Shown: positions 8,262 to 16,748, counted from the first letter of the stretch. The stretch is 64,000 nucleotides of DNA from an uncultured Lachnospiraceae bacterium (GCA_910588955.1 CAJURQ010000001.1:186001-250000), one strand, 5' to 3'. The notes: generated by a model not told the origin, from the sequence alone. Made by a program: numbers and translations.

Positions 8262-8357
8262 GTATGCGGCAGAGAGGCTGAAAGCGGAACTGTTGCGCGG
8301 CGCGGGAAATTTTCCTGTCTTATTCAACGGAAGTGTGGTAAACTAGTTCCGATAGTA

Positions 8358-8384
8358 CCGTGCAGCGGCAATGGCAGTGCACGG
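8358..8384. repeat. inverted repeat upstream of a hypothetical gene
   Basis: CCGTGCA (8358-8364) and TGCACGG (8378-8384) around a 13-base loop, 38 bases before the start of the next gene. It may be an operator or an RNA hairpin; there is no T-run. Confidence 0.35.
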
Positions 8385-8421
8385 ACGAACGATGAAAAAA
8401 CGGCTGTATAAAGGAATCCAC

Positions 8422-8751
8422 ATGAAATTTTATAAAAACCTCTATATCGGGGATACTGTAAAAAAGCCTGAAAAGGCTATAAAGAAACTGAAACGCCACA
8501 AAATGCAGTCGTCGCTCTATGTGATCGCCTACGACGCGGAGACGGACCGTCTTGCGGTGTATCACAGCCTGATGCTTTCCCAGTGGTACTATAAGGAAAA
8601 TCCGCCCGGGTGCATTGTCGGATTGGCAAACGGCAGGGAAGAAGCCTTTGACGTGATTGAACAGATCGCGCGGGAATCGTTTGCCGCGACGGGACAGGCG
8701 CAGCTTGTGACGTATCTTTCCGGGATGGACCCGGAGAATTTTCAAAGTTAG
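8422..8751 (+). CDS. conserved hypothetical protein
   Basis: A 109-residue soluble protein beginning MKFYKNLYIGDTVKKPEKAI, with a Lys-rich first third and an alternating hydrophobic core later. No catalytic motif is visible and I do not recognise the family with confidence. AAGGA at 8411-8415 decides for the ATG at 8422 rather than the in-frame ATGs at 8371 and 8392, which have no binding site and lie in the hairpin region. It ends 28 bases before the ytfI-like gene and may be read with it. Confidence 0.6.
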   Translation: MKFYKNLYIGDTVKKPEKAIKKLKRHKMQSSLYVIAYDAETDRLAVYHSLMLSQWYYKENPPGCIVGLANGREEAFDVIEQIARESFAATGQAQLVTYLSGMDPENFQS

Positions 8752-8779
8752 GTTCTGAAATCGGATACTTGGAGACGAA

Positions 8780-9913
8780 ATGCTACATATACTGCTGTTA
8801 ATTTTAAAGATTATAGGGATTGTGCTTCTATGCATACTCGGCGTGCTGCTCTTGTGCATCGCCTGCGCCCTCTTTGTGCCGGTCCGCTATCGGATCGAGG
8901 CGGTGAGGAAAGAGGGGGAGGGCGAGCCGCCCGTCGCTGTCACCGTGAAGGTTACCTGGCTTTTACATTTTGTGAACGTGCTGGTTCGCTTTGCGGGAGA
9001 GCTGTCCGTGCTGGTGCGCCTTACGGTGATTCCGGTTTTCCGGCTTCCAAAGAAGGGGAAACGCGGCAGGAAGGCGGAGGCGGACAAGGCGGAAAGCCGC
9101 AAAGGCAGGAAGAAGCGGGAGAAAGGAAAAGAGCCGGAGTCCCATGAAAAGGAGGCGGAGTCGCCGGACAGCGGACAGACAGGCGGTAGGAGCGGAACAG
9201 AGTCGTCTGCTGAAAGAGCGGACAGTGAAAATGTTACAAAAGTGTCCGAACAGGAATCTGCCGAAGGAAAGCGTGAAAACAGGGAAACGGCAGGAAATAG
9301 GTCAAATTACGAATATTTGGAGGCGCAGGAGGAAACGGATGCCTCCGGCGCGACGAATAAACGCGAAAATGAGAACGGGGAGACGGATGCAGCGTCCGAG
9401 GAAAAACCTGATAAAAAGCCCACATTATGGGAAAAGCTGCGCGCGATCCCGGAAATTCTCCGTAACATTTTTGTAAAAATTAAGAGTATCTTTGAAAATA
9501 TACAGTACACAATCAAAAATATCTGTGATAAAATAAGGTCTGTATTGGATACTATAGAGTATTACAAGGGCGTGATAGAGGGAGAGCCGTTCAAGCGTTC
9601 CTTTGCCCTCTGTAAAGGGGAACTTCTGGCGATCTGTAAGCGGTTGAAGCCGGACAGATTCGAGGCGGCGCTTATTGTCGGCATGGACGACCCCGCAGCG
9701 ACGGGCGAGATTCTTGCCGTCTGCGGCATGTTGTATCCGATTCTGGGTCCTAAGGTGAATGTGGTCGGGGAATTTGAGAGGAAACGTCTGGAAGGACGCG
9801 TGTTTATCAAGGGAAAACTGCGGTTTTTCACATTTGTCCGGGTAGCGGTGCGGATTTATTTTAATAAGGATATCAGAAAACTGTACGGTTTGTTGAAGAA
9901 GGAGGCAGTATAA
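8780..9913 (+). CDS. ytfI: YtfI-like DUF2953 membrane protein
   Basis: DUF2953 proteins such as B. subtilis YtfI sit next to the germination gene gerW/ytfJ and are linked to sporulation; their biochemical role is unknown. The 377-residue product has an N-terminal membrane helix (about 4-33), a region after it, a very long charged linker (about 95-215, rich in Lys, Glu, Ser) and a C-terminal conserved part from about 260 ending ...RKLYGLLKKEAV. The linker is much longer than in the Bacillus protein. GGAG precedes the ATG. The stop is directly followed by the gerW start, so the pair is one operon. Confidence 0.8.
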   Translation: MLHILLLILKIIGIVLLCILGVLLLCIACALFVPVRYRIEAVRKEGEGEPPVAVTVKVTWLLHFVNVLVRFAGELSVLVRLTVIPVFRLPKKGKRGRKAEADKAESRKGRKKREKGKEPESHEKEAESPDSGQTGGRSGTESSAERADSENVTKVSEQESAEGKRENRETAGNRSNYEYLEAQEETDASGATNKRENENGETDAASEEKPDKKPTLWEKLRAIPEILRNIFVKIKSIFENIQYTIKNICDKIRSVLDTIEYYKGVIEGEPFKRSFALCKGELLAICKRLKPDRFEAALIVGMDDPAATGEILAVCGMLYPILGPKVNVVGEFERKRLEGRVFIKGKLRFFTFVRVAVRIYFNKDIRKLYGLLKKEAV

Positions 9914-10312
9914 ATGGCTGAGAACAATTTTAGCGGCGTGATCGAGTCCTTGATGAAGGGTATGAATGCCGTGATCGGAACGAAAACGGTGGTGGGTGAC
10001 GCCACACAGGTCGGAGATACCATCATTCTGCCTTTGGTGGATGTGAGTTTCGGTGTGGGCGCGGGTGCTGGCACTGGCACCGACGGTAAGAAGAGCAGCG
10101 GGGCCGGCGGCTTTTCGGCAAAGATGACGCCCAGCGCAGTGCTTGTGATTAAGAACGGCACCACCAAGCTTGTCAATATCAAGAATCAGGATACGGTCAC
10201 CAAGGTGCTCGACATGATTCCCGATATCGTGGAGAAGTTTACGTCTCCCAAGGAGGAGATGCTCGCTGATGACGCGGCGGTTGACATTGCGTTTCCGGAG
10301 GAAAACAAATAG
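9914..10312 (+). CDS. gerW: GerW family sporulation protein (YtfJ)
   Basis: GerW/YtfJ is a forespore-made protein needed for proper spore germination in Bacillus; the family is found in spore formers. The 132-residue product has the typical layout: MNAVIGTKTVVGDATQVGDT, a Gly-rich stretch with GAGAGTGTDGKKSSG, then SAVLVIKNGTTKLVNIKNQ and a C-terminal helix. The ATG follows the ytfI stop with no gap, and GGAGG lies inside the end of ytfI. Its presence argues that the organism, or its recent ancestor, sporulates. Confidence 0.92.
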   Translation: MAENNFSGVIESLMKGMNAVIGTKTVVGDATQVGDTIILPLVDVSFGVGAGAGTGTDGKKSSGAGGFSAKMTPSAVLVIKNGTTKLVNIKNQDTVTKVLDMIPDIVEKFTSPKEEMLADDAAVDIAFPEENK

Positions 10313-10368
10313 CACCGTTTCGGGGTGGCTGCATATAGTATCATAAGAGCATAAACGGGGAGCAGCCC

Positions 10369-10506
10369 ATGAAAAAAATGATTGGATTTGTGGCGTTTTG
10401 TGTCGCGGCAGGTATGCTTATCATGCTTTTTCTGGTGAATCGTTTTCTTGGGCTTCTTTTAATTGTGCTGCTTTTGCTGATCGGGTACAGTTTTTTTTGC
10501 TGTTAA
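10369..10506 (+). CDS. small hydrophobic membrane protein (45 residues)
   Basis: A short frame of 45 residues starting MKKMIGFVAFCVAAGMLIML and ending SFFCC, almost entirely one or two membrane segments. GGGGAG at 10357-10362 lies six bases before the ATG. It sits 56 bases after gerW and 21 bases before the J-domain gene. No function is known to me; the good binding site and a gene-sized gap between neighbours support it as real. Confidence 0.6.
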   Translation: MKKMIGFVAFCVAAGMLIMLFLVNRFLGLLLIVLLLLIGYSFFCC

Positions 10507-10527
10507 ACAAAGAATATGAGGATCACG

Positions 10528-11073
10528 ATGGAAAACATGGAAGAAATACTTTCGGAAGAGGGACTTACCGAGGACAATTTACAGGAATTGAAATCATGGC
10601 TTTTCAAGGAAAATATCAGACTGATGACTGCGACAGCTGAGCTTGACGAGCAGCGTGAGAAGTTCGAGCAGGAAAAAGAACAGTTTAAAGAGGAAATGAA
10701 GAATCTGAACAAGAAAATGTCCGCGGAGCAGAGCCGGATTCGTAAGGACAATCAGCTCGTGGACGAGCGCCTTGAGATCATCAAGGACGGCTTTCAGAAG
10801 CTGGATATGGACCGCAGGAGACTTGATAAGGAGTGGGCAAGACTCGCGGCGGAGAAGGAGTTTCTGGAGGAGCGCGGACTGTACGACACGTACTCTGAGA
10901 CGAGCGTTTTTTTCCGCGGCGTGAAAAATCCGCTGACGCTTAAGAAACGGTATAAGGATCTGACGAAGATTTTCCACCCGGACAACCTCGCCGGGGACAC
11001 GGAGATGGTTCAGAAAATCAACAGAGAGTATGAGAGGCTGAAGAGGGAATATGAGAAATGCAGGCAGGCGTAG
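10528..11073 (+). CDS. coiled-coil protein with C-terminal J-domain-like segment
   Basis: The 181-residue product is mostly a charged coiled coil (about 20-110) followed by a segment with KKRYKDLTKIFHPDN and a closing helix. The HPD tripeptide after a basic helix II is the hallmark of DnaJ-type J domains, which stimulate Hsp70. A protein that is a coiled coil plus a C-terminal J-like domain is not the classic DnaJ (no Gly/Phe region, no zinc fingers). ATG 10528 has GAGG six bases upstream; an ATG at 10516 is less well placed. The gene ends within a hairpin terminator. Function inferred only from the motif. Confidence 0.7.
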   Translation: MENMEEILSEEGLTEDNLQELKSWLFKENIRLMTATAELDEQREKFEQEKEQFKEEMKNLNKKMSAEQSRIRKDNQLVDERLEIIKDGFQKLDMDRRRLDKEWARLAAEKEFLEERGLYDTYSETSVFFRGVKNPLTLKKRYKDLTKIFHPDNLAGDTEMVQKINREYERLKREYEKCRQA

Positions 11074-11090
11074 GAAGAGCGCCTGCTTAT
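11064..11090 (+). terminator. hairpin overlapping the end of the J-domain gene
   Basis: GCAGGCG (11064-11070) pairs with CGCCTGC (11080-11086), followed by TTATT. The stop codon lies in the loop side. Probably a first, weaker terminator ahead of the strong one at 11096. Confidence 0.5.
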
Positions 11091-11095
11091 TCATA

Positions 11096-11127
11096 AAGAA
11101 AGAGCCTGGACACCCCGGCTCTTTCTT
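11096..11127. terminator. strong bidirectional terminator between convergent genes
   Basis: Perfect 11-base arms AAGAAAGAGCC (11096-11106) and GGCTCTTTCTT (11117-11127) with a 10-base loop. It lies between the + strand J-domain gene and the - strand rpmB and can serve both. Confidence 0.8.
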
Positions 11128-11156
11128 AAAAAATCCTATGTTTTGCGAAAACAAAA

Positions 11157-11342
11157 TTATGCGCGTTCCACAGCGCCGGATCTCAAACACCGTGTGCACA
11201 CATGCAGACGCTTGCTTGCGCCATTCACCTTGCATTTCACGTTCTGAATGTTGGAATTCCAGATTCTGTTTGATCTTCTATGAGAATGGCTGACGTTGTT
11301 ACCGAAGTGAGCGCCCTTACCACAAATATCACATTTAGCCAT
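11157..11342 (-). CDS. rpmB: 50S ribosomal protein L28
   Basis: L28 is a small basic protein of the large ribosomal subunit. The 61-residue product begins MAKCDICGKGAHFGNNVSHS and has the two Cys pairs (CDIC and CTRC) of the zinc-binding form. Length fits the family. AGGAGG lies just before the ATG. A promoter is visible at 11472-11444 and a terminator follows the gene. A palindromic repeat of family A lies in its 5' leader, which is unusual for a ribosomal protein gene. Confidence 0.97.
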   Translation of the reverse strand: MAKCDICGKGAHFGNNVSHSHRRSNRIWNSNIQNVKCKVNGASKRLHVCTRCLRSGAVERA

Positions 11343-11386
11343 CTTTGCACCTCCTAACGAATGTAGAGTTTATTTTATACATAATA

Positions 11387-11432
11387 CCGAGACCGCGAAG
11401 CGAACCTCGTAATTGAGCACGGCTCAATTTTT
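11387..11432 (-). repeat. family A palindromic repeat, reverse copy, in the rpmB leader
   Basis: On the minus strand this reads as hairpin 1 (AATTGAGC, loop, GCTCAATT; 11429-11411) followed by a second hairpin bounded by CGAG and CTCG. This is the same plan as the copies at 33532, 35111 and 46356 with diverged stems. It lies between the promoter and the start of rpmB, so it would be transcribed in the leader RNA. Confidence 0.6.
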
Positions 11433-11443
11433 GCAACATTTGT

Positions 11444-11472
11444 ATAATAGCAGAAAGTGGAAGAGAATGCAA
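11444..11472 (-). promoter_or_regulatory. promoter for rpmB
   Basis: Minus strand TTGCAT (11472-11467), exactly 17 bases, then TATTAT (11449-11444). It gives a leader of about 95 bases that includes the family A repeat. Confidence 0.6.
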
Positions 11473-11587
11473 GTATAATTTGCAGAATTTTTTTCAGTTT
11501 CTTTTTTTTGGATAACAGGTTATAATATAAATATCGCGGCGCGTGTTCGCGAATTTGGCAGCTTAAATTTAGATTAGGAGGTAGTCT

Positions 11588-11947
11588 ATGAAAGTCTCTT
11601 CAATGGATACCCATATGGGAAATATCTCGATCGACCAAGAAGTGATCGCGCAGTTTGCGGGAAATGCGGCGATGGAGTGTTTCGGTGTGGTCGGTATGGC
11701 TAGCATGAGCGTCAGGGACGGGCTGGTGAAGCTTTTGAAAAAAGACAGCATGACGCGCGGCATACAGGTTCTCTTGAACAACAACAAACTCACCATCAAT
11801 TTCCATATTATTGTGTCCTACGGCGTAAGTATTCTGGCGGTGGCGGATAATCTGATCGATAGTGTAAAGTATAAGGTTGAGGAGTTTGCCGGGATAGAAG
11901 TGGAAAAGATTAATATTTTTGTAGAAGGCGTGAAAGTAATCGATTAG
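11588..11947 (+). CDS. yloU: Asp23/Gls24 family protein (YloU)
   Basis: Asp23/Gls24 proteins are small cytoplasmic or membrane-associated proteins linked to envelope and alkaline stress; YloU is the version next to fakA. The 119-residue product starts with alternating beta segments (HMGNISIDQEVIAQFAG) and has the NNKLTINFHIIVSYGVSI core and VEKINIFVEGVKV end typical of the family. AGGAGG precedes the ATG. A TATAAT at 11521-11526 lies upstream with a poor -35. It ends 15 bases before fakA; yloU-fakA-recG order is conserved in many Firmicutes. Confidence 0.92.
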   Translation: MKVSSMDTHMGNISIDQEVIAQFAGNAAMECFGVVGMASMSVRDGLVKLLKKDSMTRGIQVLLNNNKLTINFHIIVSYGVSILAVADNLIDSVKYKVEEFAGIEVEKINIFVEGVKVID

Positions 11948-11962
11948 AGGAGGATCAAATAA

Positions 11963-13654
11963 GTGGATTCAAATACGATAGATGCCGGCTTAATGGCGAG
12001 AATGTTCCTTGCCGGAGCGAAAAATCTTGAGAGCAAAAAAGAATGGATCAATGAGCTGAACGTGTTCCCCGTGCCGGACGGCGATACGGGCACGAATATG
12101 ACGATGACGATTATGGCAGCGGCAAGAGAAGTGTCCGCCCTTTACGATATGGGCGATATTGATATGATTTCCCTGTGTAAGGCGATTTCTTCCGGGTCTC
12201 TCCGAGGGGCGAGGGGAAATTCGGGTGTCATCTTATCCCAGCTTTTCAGGGGTTTTACGAAGGGCGTGAAGGAGTGTCAGGAAATTACGGTTCCCATGCT
12301 GGCGGCGGCATTCGAGAAGGCGGTGGAGACGGCTTATAAGGCGGTTATGAAGCCCAAGGAGGGCACGATTCTCACCGTGGCGAAGGGCGGCGCGGTCAAG
12401 GCGAGGGAGCTTGCAGATGCGGGCGTAACAGACATGTCCGAATTTTTGGGACAGGTGATCGCCCATGCGGACGAGGTGCTTTTGCAGACGCCGGAGCTTT
12501 TGCCGGTGCTCAAGCAGGCAGGCGTGGTTGACTCTGGCGGTCAAGGCTTGATGCAGGTGTTGAAGGGCGCATACGACGCCTATCTCGGCAAAGAGATCGA
12601 TCTGACGGTGGACAAGGAAACCGCAAAGGTCTCCGATGCGTCGGCGGGTGTTGCGGGTTACGAGGCGCAGGCGAACGCGGAGATTAAATTCGGCTACTGC
12701 ACCGAGTTTATCATTATGTTAAACAAGGTATTCAATATCAAGACGGAGATGGATTTTAAGGCGTATCTGGAGTCCATCGGGGATTCCATCGTGGTTGTTG
12801 CGGACGAGGACGTGGTAAAGGTGCACGTACATACCAACGATCCCGGTCTGGCGATTCAGAAGGCATTAAAGTACGGTGCACTTTCCAACATGAAAATTGA
12901 CAATATGCGGCTGGAGCATCAGGAAAAGCTCTTCCGCATGTCCAAGCAGGAGGAAAAGCCTGCAGCGGCGGAAGACGATCTGCCGGGACCGAAGAAGGAT
13001 GTGGGCTTTATCGCAGTTTCCGTGGGAGACGGTATTGCGGAAATCTTTAAGGGACTGGGCGTCGATCATGTGATCGAAGGCGGTCAGACGATGAATCCGA
13101 GCACGGAAGATATGTTGAACGCGATCGACAAGGTGAACGCAGACACAATCTATATCCTGCCGAACAACAAGAACATCATTCTGGCGGCAAATCAGGCGCA
13201 GTCGCTCGTGAAGGACAAGAAAATTGTGGTGATTCCCACAAAGACCGTGCCGCAGGGTATCACGGCGGTGATTAATTTCGTGCCGGGCTTATCGACGGAA
13301 GAGAACGAGGAGACCATGGTATCGGAGATGAAGGCGGTTGCCACGGGTCAGGTTACCTACGCGGTGCGCGATACGAACATCGACGGGCAGGAGATTAGAC
13401 AGGGAGATTTCATGGGACTTGGCGATCACGGCATTCTGGCAGTGGGAACGGCGATTTCCTCGGTAGCGCTTAACATGGTGGAAGCCATGATGGAGGAGGA
13501 TAAGGAGCTGATCAGCATTTACTACGGCGAGGAGATCGCGGAGGAGGACGCCGAGAAGCTGCGTGAAAAGATCGGGGAGAAGTACCCCGAATGCGATATC
13601 GAACTGCAATACGGCGGACAGCCGATTTACTACTATATCATTTCGGCGGAATAA
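11963..13654 (+). CDS. fakA: fatty acid kinase FakA (DAK2 domain, YloV)
   Basis: FakA phosphorylates fatty acids held by a FakB (DegV) protein, giving acyl-phosphate for phospholipid synthesis. The 563-residue product has the N-terminal DAK2 kinase domain with NVFPVPDGDTGTNM and the Asp residues that bind magnesium and ATP, then the SSGSLRGARGNSGVILSQ loop, a middle domain and a C-terminal DegV-like half. Length is normal. The GTG start at 11963 has AGGAGG at the ideal distance. A DegV gene lies 2.2 kb downstream after recG and is the likely FakB partner. Confidence 0.93.
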   Translation: MDSNTIDAGLMARMFLAGAKNLESKKEWINELNVFPVPDGDTGTNMTMTIMAAAREVSALYDMGDIDMISLCKAISSGSLRGARGNSGVILSQLFRGFTKGVKECQEITVPMLAAAFEKAVETAYKAVMKPKEGTILTVAKGGAVKARELADAGVTDMSEFLGQVIAHADEVLLQTPELLPVLKQAGVVDSGGQGLMQVLKGAYDAYLGKEIDLTVDKETAKVSDASAGVAGYEAQANAEIKFGYCTEFIIMLNKVFNIKTEMDFKAYLESIGDSIVVVADEDVVKVHVHTNDPGLAIQKALKYGALSNMKIDNMRLEHQEKLFRMSKQEEKPAAAEDDLPGPKKDVGFIAVSVGDGIAEIFKGLGVDHVIEGGQTMNPSTEDMLNAIDKVNADTIYILPNNKNIILAANQAQSLVKDKKIVVIPTKTVPQGITAVINFVPGLSTEENEETMVSEMKAVATGQVTYAVRDTNIDGQEIRQGDFMGLGDHGILAVGTAISSVALNMVEAMMEEDKELISIYYGEEIAEEDAEKLREKIGEKYPECDIELQYGGQPIYYYIISAE

Positions 13655-13664
13655 GCGGACATTT

Positions 13665-15710
13665 ATGGATATCAGAACTTTGAAGGGCGTCGGTGAGAAA
13701 ACCGCCGCCCTCTTTGAAAAATTGCATGTATATACGGCGGAAGAGCTGGTATTCTATTATCCAAGGGATTACGAGCAGTTTTCCGACCCGGTGCCGCTTA
13801 AGGAGGCGCCCGCTGAGGAGATTACGGCGGTGGAGGGATATCTTTCCGGCAATGTGGCGACGAGGCATGTGCGGGGGCTTGCCATCACCACCTTTGAGGT
13901 GTCCTGCGAGGGCGCCGCGCTGCATCTGACTTATTTTAATATGCCCTATCTGAAAAACAGCCTGAAACGCGGACAGCCCTACATTTTTAGGGGATGTCTG
14001 CACCGCAGGAAAGAACGGTATGTGATGGAGCAGGCGCGGATTTACAAGCCGGAGGAGTACGGGAAACTGACGGACTGTATGCAGCCACGCTACGCCACCA
14101 CGAAAGGGCTGACCAACAACGCCGTCACAAAGGCGGTGCGGCAGGCGATCGGGCTGGTGGATTTTTCAGAGGATCCGCTTCCCGAAACGATCCGGACAGC
14201 GGAAGGGTTTCCGTCTTTCAGGCATGCCGTGGAGCAGATGCATTTTCCAACGGGGCGGGAGTCTCTGCTCGCCGCCAGAAACCGTCTTGTGTTCGACGAG
14301 TTTTTCCACTTTATACTGGTTCTTCGCATGATGCGTGAGGCGGGTGAGCGGCAGAAGTGCGCCCATCCCATGATCGAGGTTGCGCAGACCGAGCGGCTGA
14401 TCGAGGCGCTGCCTTACCGGCTGACGAAGGCGCAGCAGAAGGTGTGGGCGGAAATCAAGTCGGATTTAACCTCTGAATATGCCATGAACAGGCTGGTGCA
14501 GGGTGACGTTGGATCCGGCAAGACGATTCTGGCATTCCTCTCCCTCATTATGTGTGCGGCGAACGGTCTGCAGGGAGCGATGATGGCGCCCACGGAGGTT
14601 CTGGCGAGACAGCATTACGAGAGTCTGGTTAAATTGAATCAAGAGCACGGGTTACACATACATCCCGTTCTTTTGACCGGCTCGGTCACCGCTAAAGACA
14701 GGCGGGAAATCTATGCGCAGATCGAGAGCGGGGAGGCGGACATTATAATCGGCACCCACGCTTTGATTCAGGAGAAGGTCGCCTACAAGAGCCTTTTCCT
14801 TGTCATCACCGACGAGCAACACCGGTTCGGGGTCAGACAGAGGGAGACACTGGCAGAGAAGGGAAGTTCTGTCCATGTGCTTGTGATGAGCGCGACGCCC
14901 ATTCCCCGGACGTTGGCAATCATCCTGTACGGGGATCTGCATATTTCCGTGCTGGACGAGCTTCCGGCGGACAGACTTCCCATCAAAAACTGCGTGGTGA
15001 ACACCTCCTATCGGAATACCGCCTATAAATTTATGGAGAAGGAAGTGGCGCAGGGCAGCCAGATTTACGTGATCTGTCCTATGGTGGAGGAGGGGGAGGA
15101 ACAGGAGCTGGAGGATGTGGTTTCCTACGCGAAGAAGTTAAAGAGCACGCTTTCACCGACCATCCGCATAGAAACGCTTCACGGCAGGATGCGTCCGGCG
15201 GAGAAAAACCGGATTATGGAGGCGTTTGAGGCGCACCATATCGATGTGCTCGTGTCCACCACGGTGATCGAGGTAGGCATCAATGTGCCAAATGCCACGG
15301 TGATGCTTGTGGAGAACGCAGAGCGTTTCGGTCTGGCGCAGCTTCATCAGCTGAGAGGGCGCGTAGGGCGCGGCGACAAGCAGTCTTACTGCATTTTTAT
15401 CAGCAAATCGGAGCGTCCGGAAACCATGGAACGGTTGAAGATTCTGAACGAATCTAACGACGGCTTTTACATCGCCGGAAAGGATCTGGCGCTGCGTGGA
15501 CCGGGCGACCTGTTCGGTATCAGGCAGAGCGGGGACTTGCAGTTTGCGCTGGGCGATATCTATCGGGACGCGGCGATCTTGCAGCGCGCAAGCGATTGGG
15601 CGGATCGAGTGCTCGCCGAGGATGAGACGCTCGCAGGGGCAGAGTACGCGGCGCTTAAGAGAACGTTAACTTGGCAGGTGGCAAATGAGGTTGACTTTAG
15701 GAGCATCTGA
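13665..15710 (+). CDS. recG: ATP-dependent DNA helicase RecG
   Basis: RecG reverses stalled forks and processes branched DNA. The 681-residue product has the N-terminal wedge/OB domain, Walker A GDVGSGKT, the DEQH box in TDEQHRFGVRQRE, MSATPIPRTLA, and the C-terminal helicase motifs with QLRGRVGRG and the TRG region. Length is normal. The longer frame from 13563 overlaps fakA by 90 bases and its extra residues match no RecG, so the ATG at 13665, ten bases after the fakA stop, is chosen. The binding site is weak, suggesting translation coupled to fakA. Confidence 0.96.
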   Translation: MDIRTLKGVGEKTAALFEKLHVYTAEELVFYYPRDYEQFSDPVPLKEAPAEEITAVEGYLSGNVATRHVRGLAITTFEVSCEGAALHLTYFNMPYLKNSLKRGQPYIFRGCLHRRKERYVMEQARIYKPEEYGKLTDCMQPRYATTKGLTNNAVTKAVRQAIGLVDFSEDPLPETIRTAEGFPSFRHAVEQMHFPTGRESLLAARNRLVFDEFFHFILVLRMMREAGERQKCAHPMIEVAQTERLIEALPYRLTKAQQKVWAEIKSDLTSEYAMNRLVQGDVGSGKTILAFLSLIMCAANGLQGAMMAPTEVLARQHYESLVKLNQEHGLHIHPVLLTGSVTAKDRREIYAQIESGEADIIIGTHALIQEKVAYKSLFLVITDEQHRFGVRQRETLAEKGSSVHVLVMSATPIPRTLAIILYGDLHISVLDELPADRLPIKNCVVNTSYRNTAYKFMEKEVAQGSQIYVICPMVEEGEEQELEDVVSYAKKLKSTLSPTIRIETLHGRMRPAEKNRIMEAFEAHHIDVLVSTTVIEVGINVPNATVMLVENAERFGLAQLHQLRGRVGRGDKQSYCIFISKSERPETMERLKILNESNDGFYIAGKDLALRGPGDLFGIRQSGDLQFALGDIYRDAAILQRASDWADRVLAEDETLAGAEYAALKRTLTWQVANEVDFRSI

Positions 15711-15732
15711 CGGTACACTGATTGGGAGAACA

Positions 15733-15829
15733 AAGCGAAAAGTAATTCTAAAGCTCGGCAGCAGAGGCTGCCTCGCTAAGAATTACTAAGTTTCGCTTGG
15801 GAGAATGCTAAAAAGCAGCATTCTCCGCA
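15733..15829. repeat. family C composite palindromic repeat, copy 1
   Basis: Outer arms (GCGAAA at 15735-15740 with TTTCGC at 15791-15796, and TAATTCT with AGAATTA) enclose an inner hairpin GGCAG/CTGCC; a second hairpin GAGAATGC (15801-15808) / GCATTCTC (15818-15825) follows. A second copy with the same plan is at 41509-41603. Lies between recG and the degV gene. Confidence 0.75.
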
Positions 15830-15849
15830 TTTTGGAAAAGGATGACAAG

Positions 15850-16719
15850 ATGACTATGGAAAAGAAAATTGCGGTCGTGACGGACAGTAACAGCGGGATT
15901 ACGCAGTCTCAGGCGAAGGAGATGGGGATTTATGTGCTTCCCATGCCCTTTATGATTAATGAGGAAACTTTTTTTGAAGATATCACGCTGACACAGGAGC
16001 AGTTTTATGAACGGCTCGCTGAGAATGCGGATGTGATTACGAGTCAGCCAAGCCCGGAAGAGGTGATGAAGCTCTGGGACGAGCTGCTAAAGACTCATGA
16101 CGAGATTGTTCATATTCCGATGTCCAGCGGTCTCAGCGGTTCCTGTCAGAGTGCGCGGATGCTGTCTGAGAATTATGAGGGCAGGGTGCAGGTGGTCAAC
16201 AACCAGCGGATCTCCGTGACACAGAGACAGTCAGCGCTGGACGCGCTTGTGCTGATTGAGAGAGGCTTGGATGCGGCGGCAATCAGGGAATTTCTGGAGG
16301 AAGACAAGTTCAATTCCAGCATCTACATTATGCTGGATACACTGTATTATCTGAAAAAGGGCGGCAGGATTACGCCTGCGGCGGCTGCGCTTGGCACGAT
16401 CTTGCGCTTAAAGCCCGTTTTGCAGATTCAGGGTGAGAAGCTGGATGCCTTCGCAAAGGCGAGAACAGCCACGCAGGGAAAGATGATTATGATAAACGCC
16501 ATCCGAAGCGATATGGAAAAGCGGTTCGGCGGCGTATCGGCGGATAAAATCTGGCTGCAGATAGCTTACACCCATGACCGGGAGGCGGCGGAACAGTTTA
16601 AGACGCAGGTGCTTGAGGCATTCCCGGGATTTGACGTGCATATGGACCCGCTTTCCTTGAGCATCGCGTGTCATATCGGACCGGGATCGCTTGCTTTGGC
16701 ATGTTCAAAGAAAATATAA
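15850..16719 (+). CDS. DegV family fatty-acid-binding protein (FakB-type)
   Basis: DegV/FakB proteins bind a fatty acid and present it to FakA for phosphorylation. The 289-residue product shows the family features: an N-terminal AVVTDSNSGI segment, the THXXS-like loop with MSSGLSGSCQSAR, LYYLKKGGRI before the lid helix, and the C-terminal part with HIGPGSLALA. AAGG at 15838-15841 fits the ATG at 15850 (15856 also possible); the frame upstream to 15805 runs through the family C repeat. The link to the nearby fakA is inferred from family and position. Confidence 0.9.
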   Translation: MTMEKKIAVVTDSNSGITQSQAKEMGIYVLPMPFMINEETFFEDITLTQEQFYERLAENADVITSQPSPEEVMKLWDELLKTHDEIVHIPMSSGLSGSCQSARMLSENYEGRVQVVNNQRISVTQRQSALDALVLIERGLDAAAIREFLEEDKFNSSIYIMLDTLYYLKKGGRITPAAAALGTILRLKPVLQIQGEKLDAFAKARTATQGKMIMINAIRSDMEKRFGGVSADKIWLQIAYTHDREAAEQFKTQVLEAFPGFDVHMDPLSLSIACHIGPGSLALACSKKI

Positions 16720-16748
16720 ACCATATGCAAAGAGGGGAATTATAGAAA

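Noticed and set aside
7878..8327. N-terminal extension of the HD-GYP protein
   Set aside because: It crosses the promoter and leader, and a strong ribosome binding site marks the start at 7877.
13563..13664. Upstream start for recG
   Set aside because: Would overlap fakA by 90 bases with no binding site and non-RecG residues.
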